Assembly (NCBI GenBank): GCA_964650975.1
Contig: CAZYWA010000428.1
Location: forward strand, 1-7,052
DNA length: 7,052 nt
Direction of reading: 5' to 3'
Source: CAZYWA01 sp964650975 [NCBI: uncultured bacterium]
GTDB lineage: Bacteria > JADJOY01
The position numbers and the translations under genes were made by a program. Under the pieces are notes generated by a model. The model ran no database searches, was not told the DNA's origin, and saw only the letters and a list, made by a program, of their open reading frames with translations. Shown in pieces: positions 1 to 6,566 of this stretch; position 1 is the first letter of the stretch; each line of letters starts with the position of its first letter.

Positions 1-1586
1 AGAAAATCGCGCCGGCGCTCCCGGAAGCACCAGTACGCACCGGGTAGAGCGAAAACGTAAACCGGCGCCAACGCCAGGAGCCCGCACGTCCGATCCAGCA
101 CGTACGCCGCGAGCGCGCGAGGAATTTGCGACGGGCTCACGGGCGTCTCGTTCGAGGCGCCCACCCACACCGACGTCGGAGAAACGCTTCCGGTCAAGTG
201 ATAGAAATAGATCGCCAGCAGCGCGAGCGGCAGTCCCCAGCCGGCGAGATAGGCGAGGCGCGCGGCGCCGCTCTTGCGCCGATCGGTGAGCATCCAGCCC
301 GTGAACACGAGGCTCACCAGGCCGTACCGCGTATGCAGCCAGGGCAGATAGCCGGAAAGCAAACCCAGCACGGCTGCCCGCGGAGCACCCAGCCCTTCTC
401 CAAGACGGACGCCCGTGAAGACGACGAGCATGAAAAGTCCGGCGACGGCCTCGGGGTAATACTGAAAATGAAACGGAAATACCGGCGTGGCGCAAAAAAT
501 TCCCACCGCCAGCGCGAACGATCCGAGCGGTTCGGCTCCGTAGCGGCAAAGCAACCGGAAGAGCGCCACCGCCCAGAGCGAGAACACCAGGCAAACGAAG
601 GCGCTCGAGAACGGCAAAGCCCGCGGGAACCAGCGATCGCGGAATCCATACCGGGCGGCGAACCGCCGGTCGAGCGCGTACGCCGGATAGAGCAACATCG
701 AGAAGCCCGGGGTGTGCATCTGGTAGCCACCGCCCTGCTTTCCCCAGATGAAGAAGCCCGCCATCGGCGTCGCCTTGTTGAACGGTCCGGTGGCCTTGCC
801 CGTGAGCAGCAACTTCGCGTCGGAGAGCAAACTGGGAAGCTCTCCGCCAATCGTGCGAGCGGCCGCGAGCGGGAATTCCGCGATCGAGGGCGCCCGCTCC
901 GGTGAAAAATCACGGATGTCCTCGAGGTCGTTGAGGTCGAATCCGGCGGTCTGAAACAGCACCTCGCAGAACCGTAAATACTTGGGCTCGTCTCCGACCA
1001 GCGCGGTTTGAGCGCGGTGCGCGGGAGAGTGCGTGAAAGCGGTCGCGAACACCGTTACGAAGAGCAGCACCGAGAGGGACGTGGGCCGCGTCGCGGCGGC
1101 ACGCGCGGCCGTGCGAGCCGCCGCGCGCAGCCGGCCGCCGCGAATCGGCGGCAGCGTGGGGCCGAGTGCCAGGAGCGCACCGCCGATCGCGGCGATCGTG
1201 AGCGGAAGCCGCAAGTCGTAGCCGAGATACGAGAGTGGATTGAGCACCGACGAGGCGGGTGCCAGGAGCTCGCCGTAAGGAACGAGGGTGAGCGCGAGGA
1301 AGAAGAGCGGCCGCAAGTAGGCGACGTCGGGTGCCGCCAGCGAGAACGGTCGCCCGCGAGCTCTCTCGACGCCGAGGTGGACCAGCGCCAGTCCGGCGAG
1401 CGCGGCCGTGACCAGAACCGGAAGAAGCCAGGGTGCCGCCGTCGCCAGCAGATAGCCGTGCCGGCCCGGCAAGGTGACCGGGACCAACGTGCCGAGGGCC
1501 AGCCACGCGCTGACGCCCGCGAGCGATCCAACTCCGCCGAAGATCGCCGCCCCGCGTGCGGCGGTCGACGAGGGGTGAACGCTCAA
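1..1586 (-). CDS. GT-C-type multi-pass membrane glycosyltransferase-like protein (3' end outside window)
   Basis: An open frame of 528 codons runs from TTG at 1586-1584 to the window edge without a stop. About five hydrophobic segments (roughly residues 12-37, 46-72, 92-104, 126-145, 170-184) precede a GDEPKY motif with D199 and E200. An acidic pair of this kind in an extracytoplasmic loop is the usual metal/lipid-phosphosugar site of GT-C enzymes (ArnT/PMT-like, GT39-related). Further family-like signatures follow: HTPGFSMLLYP (291-301), FQYYPEA (374-380), PWLHTRY (415-421) and DRTCGLLALAPVY (498-510), separated by more membrane helices. By family it should transfer a sugar from a polyprenyl-phosphate donor on the outer face of the inner membrane; the acceptor is unknown. 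The TTG start overlaps the upstream hydrolase stop (TTGA), suggesting translational coupling. No ATG, GTG or TTG occurs in the 24 in-frame codons upstream, and no clear Shine-Dalgarno is seen. Five helices before the acidic motif is more than in ArnT-type enzymes. The GT-C-like class is fairly secure; the substrate is not. Confidence 0.82.
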   Translation of the reverse strand, partial: MSVHPSSTAARGAAIFGGVGSLAGVSAWLALGTLVPVTLPGRHGYLLATAAPWLLPVLVTAALAGLALVHLGVERARGRPFSLAAPDVAYLRPLFFLALTLVPYGELLAPASSVLNPLSYLGYDLRLPLTIAAIGGALLALGPTLPPIRGGRLRAAARTAARAAATRPTSLSVLLFVTVFATAFTHSPAHRAQTALVGDEPKYLRFCEVLFQTAGFDLNDLEDIRDFSPERAPSIAEFPLAAARTIGGELPSLLSDAKLLLTGKATGPFNKATPMAGFFIWGKQGGGYQMHTPGFSMLLYPAYALDRRFAARYGFRDRWFPRALPFSSAFVCLVFSLWAVALFRLLCRYGAEPLGSFALAVGIFCATPVFPFHFQYYPEAVAGLFMLVVFTGVRLGEGLGAPRAAVLGLLSGYLPWLHTRYGLVSLVFTGWMLTDRRKSGAARLAYLAGWGLPLALLAIYFYHLTGSVSPTSVWVGASNETPVSPSQIPRALAAYVLDRTCGLLALAPVYVFALPGAYWCFRERRRDF

Positions 1587-2830
1587 CGCGCGGCCGACGC
1601 CACGGCCGAGCCGCTCGTCTCGGAGCGCGGCCCGCGAGCTTCCTGGGTCGACGCCGGCAGCCAGCCGCGCGCCGCCAGCTCGTCCTGGATCAGCTCCGCG
1701 ATCACGTGATTCCCGACGGCGCTGTAGTGCTCGCCGTGGTTCGGCTGGCAGAGCTCCTCGCGGGTCAGGTGGCGGTCGCGGAGCGCGAGAAACACGTCGA
1801 CCGGGTGGATCCCGCGCTCGGCGAGCAACCGTGGCATCGGGTCGTGACGCGCGGGAGCGCGGTACTCGTCCTCGGTCAGCATGTCGGTGTGCGGGTTGTA
1901 GACGACCAGCGTGCGCGCGCCGATCGAGGTGGCGAGCCGTTCCGTCTCGGCGACGAGATCCGCGGAGACGGCGTTGCATTCGACGCCGCGAGGCGGAAAC
2001 GAGAGTGCGGGCCGCTCGCCGAGCGCCTCGAGCCGCACCAGCCCCGCGGCCGAGAACGCTCGCGCGACGGCGGGGTTCCCTTGCGCGCGCGAGACCAGCG
2101 TCTCGTAGAGCAGCAGATGGTCGAGCCCCGGGAGCTCGTGGAGAGCGTAGAAGCCTCTGCCGTCCGAGAACCCGCGGGGAACGCGCCGGTCCCAGCTCGC
2201 GTCGGGACCCAGGACGTCCCGAAACGTGGGTTTCGGATAGCCGTACTCGAATCCGACCACGTTGTTCCAGCAGTCGTTGCCGTAGAAATCGAGGACCACG
2301 ACGTCGGGCTTGAGCCGAGCTCCCCACTCGTGCAGCAGCAGTAGCTCCTGAACGGTGCCGTAGCCCGACACGCCGGCGTTCGCCACCTCCACTCTCGGCT
2401 CGGAGCCGAGCGCGCCGCGGATCCGGTCCTCCAGGAAGTGTGGAACCGTTTCGTTCTCCGCGACTCCCCAGCCCCACGCGAACGAGTCTCCGAGCACCAA
2501 AACGCGGAACGTGTGCCGCGGCTTGTGGGTGGAGATCTCGGGCCCGCGAAACCCGTGCGAATCCACGCGCACCTCGGAGCCGAAGCACTCCTGGGTCGAA
2601 TTCGGCGGGTTCTGCCAGCCGCGCTCCGGGTGATAGGTGAGGAGACAGCGGGTGCCCTGGATCCGGAACTGCGCCAGGTCGAGGCGCACGCCGGCCATCG
2701 CGGCGAGCCTCAACGCCAGCTCTGCCATCGCGAGCGCCACGACGCACGCGGCGGCGAGAGCGAGCAGCCCGCCGGCCAGTCGTCGGGGGCGGGCGATCTC
2801 CGGAGAGTGGCCGCTCGGCCGGGCGCTCAT
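1583..2830 (-). CDS. Membrane-anchored SGNH/GDSL hydrolase family protein
   Basis: A 415-residue protein starting at ATG 2830-2828. A short basic N-terminus (residues 1-18) and one hydrophobic helix (about 19-47) look like an uncleaved signal anchor, placing the catalytic part outside the cytoplasmic membrane. The SGNH blocks are visible in order: LGDSFAWG with nucleophile S116, NAGVSGYGT with G153, FYGND with N185, and a C-terminal HGEHYSAVGNH segment with candidate catalytic H368. The residue three before that histidine, where DxxH would place the acid, is H365, so the classical Asp is absent or supplied elsewhere. Members of this superfamily hydrolyse or transfer acyl esters on lipids and polysaccharides. 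The gene is first of at least two on this strand: its stop overlaps the start of the GT-C-like gene, so a role in modifying the same glycan or lipid-linked intermediate is a reasonable inference. No strong Shine-Dalgarno precedes the ATG, which lies just inside the AT-rich divergent spacer. An acyltransferase rather than an esterase is possible. Confidence 0.9.
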   Translation of the reverse strand: MSARPSGHSPEIARPRRLAGGLLALAAACVVALAMAELALRLAAMAGVRLDLAQFRIQGTRCLLTYHPERGWQNPPNSTQECFGSEVRVDSHGFRGPEISTHKPRHTFRVLVLGDSFAWGWGVAENETVPHFLEDRIRGALGSEPRVEVANAGVSGYGTVQELLLLHEWGARLKPDVVVLDFYGNDCWNNVVGFEYGYPKPTFRDVLGPDASWDRRVPRGFSDGRGFYALHELPGLDHLLLYETLVSRAQGNPAVARAFSAAGLVRLEALGERPALSFPPRGVECNAVSADLVAETERLATSIGARTLVVYNPHTDMLTEDEYRAPARHDPMPRLLAERGIHPVDVFLALRDRHLTREELCQPNHGEHYSAVGNHVIAELIQDELAARGWLPASTQEARGPRSETSGSAVASAAR

Positions 2831-2947
2831 CGCTAATTACTACGCTGTAAATTATCGCGCCGCTACATTGATGCGTAGAAATTATGCTACGAGATATCCC
2901 GGTAGCAAGAGAACGAGAGAAATAGCCCGTATTTGCCCGAAACGCGC
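2831..2947. promoter_or_regulatory. Divergent intergenic promoter region, AT-rich, with inverted repeats
   Basis: This 117-bp spacer separates two divergent operons and is clearly richer in A/T than anything else in the window. It should hold both promoters. On the minus strand GATAAT (complement of 2851-2856) is a plausible -10 for the hydrolase gene, but its -35 is poor. On the plus strand TTGATG (2868-2873) followed by an AT-containing stretch near 2891-2897 is a weak -35/-10 candidate. Superimposed are an imperfect inverted repeat (2834-2845 with 2873-2884), the direct repeat AAATTAT (2849-2855 and 2879-2885), and several CTACG-type half sites. The promoter role is inferred from position and composition; the exact elements are tentative. 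Confidence 0.6.
2834..2884. repeat. Imperfect 12-bp inverted repeat in divergent spacer (possible operator)
   Basis: The left arm TAATTACTACGC (2834-2845) and right arm GCGTAGAAATTA (2873-2884) are reverse complements at 11 of 12 positions, separated by 27 bp. The arm centres are 39 bp apart, close to four helical turns. Related half sites lie nearby: CGCTAC (2861-2866), GCTACG (2886-2891) and GGTAGC (2901-2906). A dimeric regulator controlling both directions is one reading; chance in an AT-rich spacer is the alternative. Confidence 0.45.
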
Positions 2948-5476
2948 ATGTCCGCCGGATCCGATTTATCGCGTAATAATCCGGCGAGTCAGGGCCGGCC
3001 CGGCGCCGTCGTGGTGCTCAGCATCGCCGCGGCCGTCGCCTGCGCGCTGGCCTTGGTGGCACCGCTCGACCTCCACCCCGGGCGGCTTTGCTTCTACACC
3101 GACCCCGACACCCAGGAGCTGATGTGGCGCCTGCTGTGGGGCGTCCACTCCCTCGCGCACCATCCGCTCGAGTGGATGAACGCCAACGCGTTCTACCCGG
3201 ACGAGGGCAGCTACGCGACGATGGACTACGTCTTCGGTCTATCGGTGCTGGCGGTCCCGTTTCGCGCGCTCTCGTCGAATCCACTGCTGGTCTACAACCT
3301 CACCTGCCTGCTGAGCCTCGCGATCGGCGCCTGCGGTGCCTACGCGCTGGCGCTGCTCGCGATCGGCGAGCCGCCGGCGGCGGCCGTCGCGGCGCTGGTG
3401 TTCGCGGTCGACCCGGTCCACCTCGGGCGTCTGGGACAGATCAACATCCTCGCCGATCACTGGCTGCCGTGGTTGCTGCTGGCGCTGCTCGAGCTCTTCG
3501 AACGGCCAGCGGCGATCCCGGCCGCGCTGCTTGCCGCGGCGCTGTTCCTCGCCGCGACCACCGGCGGCTATCAAGCGATCTTCGCCGGGATGGTGCTGTG
3601 CATCGGTTTGGCGGTCCTCGCGGCCGCGGCCGCGCGGCGCGGAAAGACGGCGCGGCCGCTCGCGTGGACGATCGCCGCCGCCCTGCTCTCGGGCCTGCTC
3701 TTCGCGCCGCTCGCGTGGCCGTACGTGGAGGGTGCCGAGCACCACTCGCGGGTGCGAACGCTCGGAGAGGTGCAATCGCACAGCAGCCTGTGGCGCGACC
3801 TCGCTTATCTCGACAGCGATCTGCACAACGCCGTGCGCCGCGCGCTCCGGTCCGACGATCCGCTGCGCGCCAGCGCGCGCTCGGAGCTCATGCCCGGATT
3901 CGGCGCGCTGGTGCTCGCGATGGGCGGCGTCGCCGCGCTGCGCAAGCGACGCAGGTGGCCCGAGCTCTGGCTCTACGGCGCGCTCGCCGTGTCCGGGTTC
4001 GCGATGTCGCTGGGCACCAATTTTCCAGGCTACGCGTGGCTCTATCGCATCGCGCCTCCGCTCCGGATGATCCGCGCACCGTCGCGCTTCAGCCTGGTCG
4101 GCCTCCTCGGTCTGGCGGTGCTCTGTGCATTCGGGATGAGCGCCCTCGCCGATCGCGTCCGCGCGACGCGGCCGCGCGCCGCCTGGGCGCTGGCACCGAT
4201 CGTGGGCGTGCTGCTGGTCGTCGAGTGGTGGAAGCCGATCGGTACCGAGGTCTATCGCTACGATCCACCCCCGGCGGTCTACGGGTGGCTCGCGGGCCAG
4301 CCCGGCGACCCGGCGGTGGTCGAGCTTCCCTCCGCTGCGGATCTCAATCCCTTCTACCTGCTCTACTCGACCGCTCACTGGAAGCCGCTGGTCAACGGGT
4401 ACAGCGGCAGCTTCATCACTCCGTACCACGCGCACCTGCTCGCCGAGCTGCTGCCTTCGGTGCCGGATCCGGCGTCGCTCGAGGCACTTTCGGAGATTTT
4501 GGGCCTGCGCTACGTGGTCGTCCACACCCATCCCGACCCGGCGCAGCTCAAGACCACCGGCCACTTCCACGCGTTCGCGGCACTCACCGCGATGGTCACC
4601 AGCCCGCCGCCCGAGCTGCGTCCCGTCTGGAAGGGAGACGACGGCGATGCAGTCCTCGAGCTGGTGGATCCTCCCGAGGGCCACGCCGGGCCGGTGCTGC
4701 GGCGCCTGGCACCCGGCGAACGGCTGCGCGGGGCGGAGCTCTCGTTCGAGGGACGGGCCGTCGACTTCGCCGGTGACTCAGGTGGGCGGGCGATCGCCGT
4801 GTCGCTCGACGGCTCCGAGATCGCGCGGCTGCCAGTGGGGCGGGAGTTTTCACGGATGCGCGTTCCGTTGCCCGCCACCTCCGTGCACGACGGCATCAAC
4901 ACCATCGACCTCGCGGACGTCCACCATGTCGATACGGATTTCCTGGCCTCGCGCGGCGACCTGGAGATCGGCCACACCGGCACCCGGCTCGCCGGCTGGG
5001 TGGTGGTCGAGAGCTCGACCGTCGCCGGGCGCTCGCGCGCGTCGGTCCTGGTCGACGGACGCGAGGTCTCGGGCGACGCGGAGGGTCTCAACGCAGTGGC
5101 GCTCGACGCCGCTTCGGCCGCCGTGCTGACACGCGATCACTTCGCCACCGGCCAGTCGGACGCCGAGTGGAGCCGGCTGGCGGCGTGGCTCGACCGGCTG
5201 CCGGCCGGAACGCCCGTGGCGATCGCGGCGCGCGCTGGCGCGGGCACCGCGCCAGCGCTCTCCCCGGCGAAGGTCGAGCTGCTTCGCTCGCTCGGCTCGG
5301 CGCTCGAGGCCGGCGCACCCGCACCGGCCAGCTACGCGCTGATCGGAGTGAAGGGAGCCGCGCCGGGCACGGCGCTCGAGCGCCGCGACGCGAGCGGAGT
5401 GGCGCGGCTCGCCCACGGCGGCGAGGAGCTCGCCGCGAGGATTGCCATCCGCTCGGTCGAGCTGGTGCGGCCGTGA
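2948..5476 (+). CDS. Multi-pass GT-C/YfhO-like membrane protein with C-terminal FAM3/ILEI-like domain
   Basis: An 842-residue protein from ATG 2948; an in-frame TTG at 2933 would add five residues and follows a GAGAGA stretch (2915-2920), so the start is uncertain. Residues 21-40 form the first membrane helix, then a loop with FYTDPDTQE (49-57) and NAFYPDEGS (80-88), then about ten more helices to residue 428. The acidic loop after helix 1 recalls GT-C enzymes, and the whole N-terminal half resembles a widespread class of uncharacterised YfhO/GT-C-like proteins. Residues 455-545 hold that class's soluble signature: VVELPSA (457-463), HWKPLVNGYSG (477-487) and LGLRYVVVHTHPD (518-530). Residues about 590-660 look like a beta-sandwich (SLDGSEIARLPVG, HDGINTIDL). 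Residues about 696-815 match the FAM3/PANDER/ILEI pattern: LVDGREV, GLN, HFATGQ, LPAGTPVAIA, LGS, YALIGVKGA. The soluble part probably lies outside the membrane. Transport or transfer of a glycan is inferred, not shown. The gene is divergent from the hydrolase/GT-C pair and is followed by a hairpin. Confidence 0.85.
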   Translation: MSAGSDLSRNNPASQGRPGAVVVLSIAAAVACALALVAPLDLHPGRLCFYTDPDTQELMWRLLWGVHSLAHHPLEWMNANAFYPDEGSYATMDYVFGLSVLAVPFRALSSNPLLVYNLTCLLSLAIGACGAYALALLAIGEPPAAAVAALVFAVDPVHLGRLGQINILADHWLPWLLLALLELFERPAAIPAALLAAALFLAATTGGYQAIFAGMVLCIGLAVLAAAAARRGKTARPLAWTIAAALLSGLLFAPLAWPYVEGAEHHSRVRTLGEVQSHSSLWRDLAYLDSDLHNAVRRALRSDDPLRASARSELMPGFGALVLAMGGVAALRKRRRWPELWLYGALAVSGFAMSLGTNFPGYAWLYRIAPPLRMIRAPSRFSLVGLLGLAVLCAFGMSALADRVRATRPRAAWALAPIVGVLLVVEWWKPIGTEVYRYDPPPAVYGWLAGQPGDPAVVELPSAADLNPFYLLYSTAHWKPLVNGYSGSFITPYHAHLLAELLPSVPDPASLEALSEILGLRYVVVHTHPDPAQLKTTGHFHAFAALTAMVTSPPPELRPVWKGDDGDAVLELVDPPEGHAGPVLRRLAPGERLRGAELSFEGRAVDFAGDSGGRAIAVSLDGSEIARLPVGREFSRMRVPLPATSVHDGINTIDLADVHHVDTDFLASRGDLEIGHTGTRLAGWVVVESSTVAGRSRASVLVDGREVSGDAEGLNAVALDAASAAVLTRDHFATGQSDAEWSRLAAWLDRLPAGTPVAIAARAGAGTAPALSPAKVELLRSLGSALEAGAPAPASYALIGVKGAAPGTALERRDASGVARLAHGGEELAARIAIRSVELVRP

Positions 5477-5477
5477 G

Positions 5478-5500
5478 GGCGCCCAGGGCGCCGCTTTCCC
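5478..5500 (+). terminator. Candidate intrinsic terminator hairpin after the FAM3-like gene
   Basis: GGCGCC (5478-5483), loop CAG, GGCGCC (5487-5492) forms a perfect 6-bp GC stem starting two bases after the stop codon. It is followed by GCTTTCCCC, only a short T stretch. Position and stem support termination; the weak T tract lowers certainty. If it works, the aldo/keto reductase gene needs its own promoter in the remaining roughly 55 bp or relies on read-through. Confidence 0.4.
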
Positions 5501-5554
5501 CATCCTCGCGGCATCATGGGGCTTCGGGCGGCGCGCGGCACCGGGGTCATCGGC

Positions 5555-6505
5555 ATGGACTATCGAACGCTCGGGTCGACCGGGCTCGAGGTGTCGGCGA
5601 TCGGCTTCGGGGGCAACCGGCTCGGAGTGGGCGGCGGCCGGGACGAGCAGCGCGAAGCCGAGGCGACGCTGCGCGCCGCGATCGAGCGCGGTGTCACGCT
5701 CTTCGACACCGCGAACTCGTACGGCGGCGGGCGCAGCGAAGCGCTTCTCGGCCGGGTGCTGAAGCAGCACCGCGACCGGCTGCTCCTCTGCTCCAAGGTC
5801 GGACAGAAGCATTGGAGCTCGGTGCTCCACGAGCGCTTGACCGATCCGATGCGGCTCAGCGCGCCCAGCTTGCGGCGGAGCGAGCACTCGACAGCCGGAA
5901 GCGGCGCGCGGCCGCGGCCACCCGCGAACTTCGCGCCGCGCATGATCGAGCTCGCGGTCGCCGGATCGTTGAGGCGGCTCAAAACCGATCGAGTCGACGT
6001 CCTCTACCTGCACGCGCCGCCGCCCGAGGTGCTCGCCGATCCGGCGGTCTTCGCGGCACTCGACCGGCTGGTCGAGCGCGGCTGGGTGCGGAGCTACGGC
6101 GTGTCGTTTCCGCGCGCCGCGAGCACTGCTCAGATCGTCGATGCGATCTCACGCTGGCCGCGGATCCAGGTGGCGCAACTCCTGATCAACGTGCGGTCGA
6201 GCCTCGATCTCGCGCGGATCGCGGCCGCCCGGCGCGACCGGCCGGTCGCGATCGTGGCTCAGCTCGCACTCGAGAAAGGCAAGCTACTCGCCGATACCGA
6301 GGTCGTGCGCGCGGCGGCGGCCAGCCCCGCGCGCACGGTCGCGCAGACGCTGCTTCGATTCCCGCTGCAGTGCGAAGGCGTCGCCGCGGTGCTGGCCGGC
6401 ATGCGCACCCGCGCGCACCTCGACGAGAACATCGGCGCCCTCGCCACCCCACCCCTCTCGGACGAGGAGCTGGCGCGACTCCGTTCGCTGACGACGATCC
6501 GCTGA
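5555..6505 (+). CDS. Aldo/keto reductase
   Basis: A 316-residue NAD(P)H-dependent oxidoreductase of the aldo/keto reductase TIM-barrel family. ATG 5555 is preferred because MDYRTLGSTGLEVS is the canonical family N-terminus; an earlier in-frame ATG at 5516 would add 13 residues without family character. No strong Shine-Dalgarno precedes either. The catalytic tetrad is complete: D51 and Y56 in FDTANSYGGG, K81 in LCSKVG, H153 in YLHAPPP. Helix motif SLRRLKTDRVDVLYLH (138-153) and the C-terminal cofactor-binding segment VLAGMRTRAHLDENIGA (279-295) are typical. A basic, Ser/Pro-rich insert of about 45 residues (83-128) lies between the lysine strand and the next helix and is probably a surface loop. 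Length fits the family. The protein is soluble and cytosolic, reducing an aldehyde, ketone or sugar-type carbonyl; the substrate cannot be read from sequence. It follows the FAM3-like gene by 78 bp on the same strand, and a candidate terminator sits between them, so a shared function is uncertain. Confidence 0.93.
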   Translation: MDYRTLGSTGLEVSAIGFGGNRLGVGGGRDEQREAEATLRAAIERGVTLFDTANSYGGGRSEALLGRVLKQHRDRLLLCSKVGQKHWSSVLHERLTDPMRLSAPSLRRSEHSTAGSGARPRPPANFAPRMIELAVAGSLRRLKTDRVDVLYLHAPPPEVLADPAVFAALDRLVERGWVRSYGVSFPRAASTAQIVDAISRWPRIQVAQLLINVRSSLDLARIAAARRDRPVAIVAQLALEKGKLLADTEVVRAAAASPARTVAQTLLRFPLQCEGVAAVLAGMRTRAHLDENIGALATPPLSDEELARLRSLTTIR

Positions 6506-6525
6506 ATTCCGCGCGTCGTCCGGAG

Positions 6526-6545
6526 GGCTGCGGTCCCTCGCAGCC
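6526..6545. terminator. Hairpin between convergent genes, possible bidirectional terminator
   Basis: GGCTGCG (6526-6532) and CGCAGCC (6539-6545) are perfect reverse complements around a 6-nt loop. The hairpin sits in the 61-bp gap between the convergent aldo/keto reductase and polyferredoxin stops, the expected place for a shared terminator. Neither side has a T run, so an intrinsic mechanism is uncertain. Confidence 0.45.
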
Positions 6546-6566
6546 GCAGCGACCGAAACAGATCGA

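Noticed and set aside
126-905. 259-codon plus-strand frame
   Set aside because: Antisense to the GT-C-like gene, with Arg/Glu-rich low-complexity content and no family resemblance.
910-1531. Minus-strand frames of 198 and 158 codons
   Set aside because: Shadows of the GT-C-like gene, which in its own frame shows membrane helices and the DE motif across the same bases.
2933-2947. TTG start for the FAM3-like gene
   Set aside because: An ATG lies five codons downstream and the extension adds no recognisable feature. It is not excluded, because a GAGAGA stretch lies upstream of the TTG.
3239-4684. Long antisense open frame (481 codons) within the FAM3-like gene
   Set aside because: Highly charged, Arg/Glu/Gln-rich composition with no motif. 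It is antisense to a coherent membrane protein and is typical of spurious frames in GC-rich DNA.
3088-4776. 562-codon plus-strand frame inside the FAM3-like gene
   Set aside because: An alternate frame of a well-supported gene, Arg-rich with no hydrophobic pattern or motif.
5516-5554. Earlier ATG for the aldo/keto reductase
   Set aside because: The extra 13 residues have no family character, and the canonical N-terminus begins exactly at the ATG at 5555.
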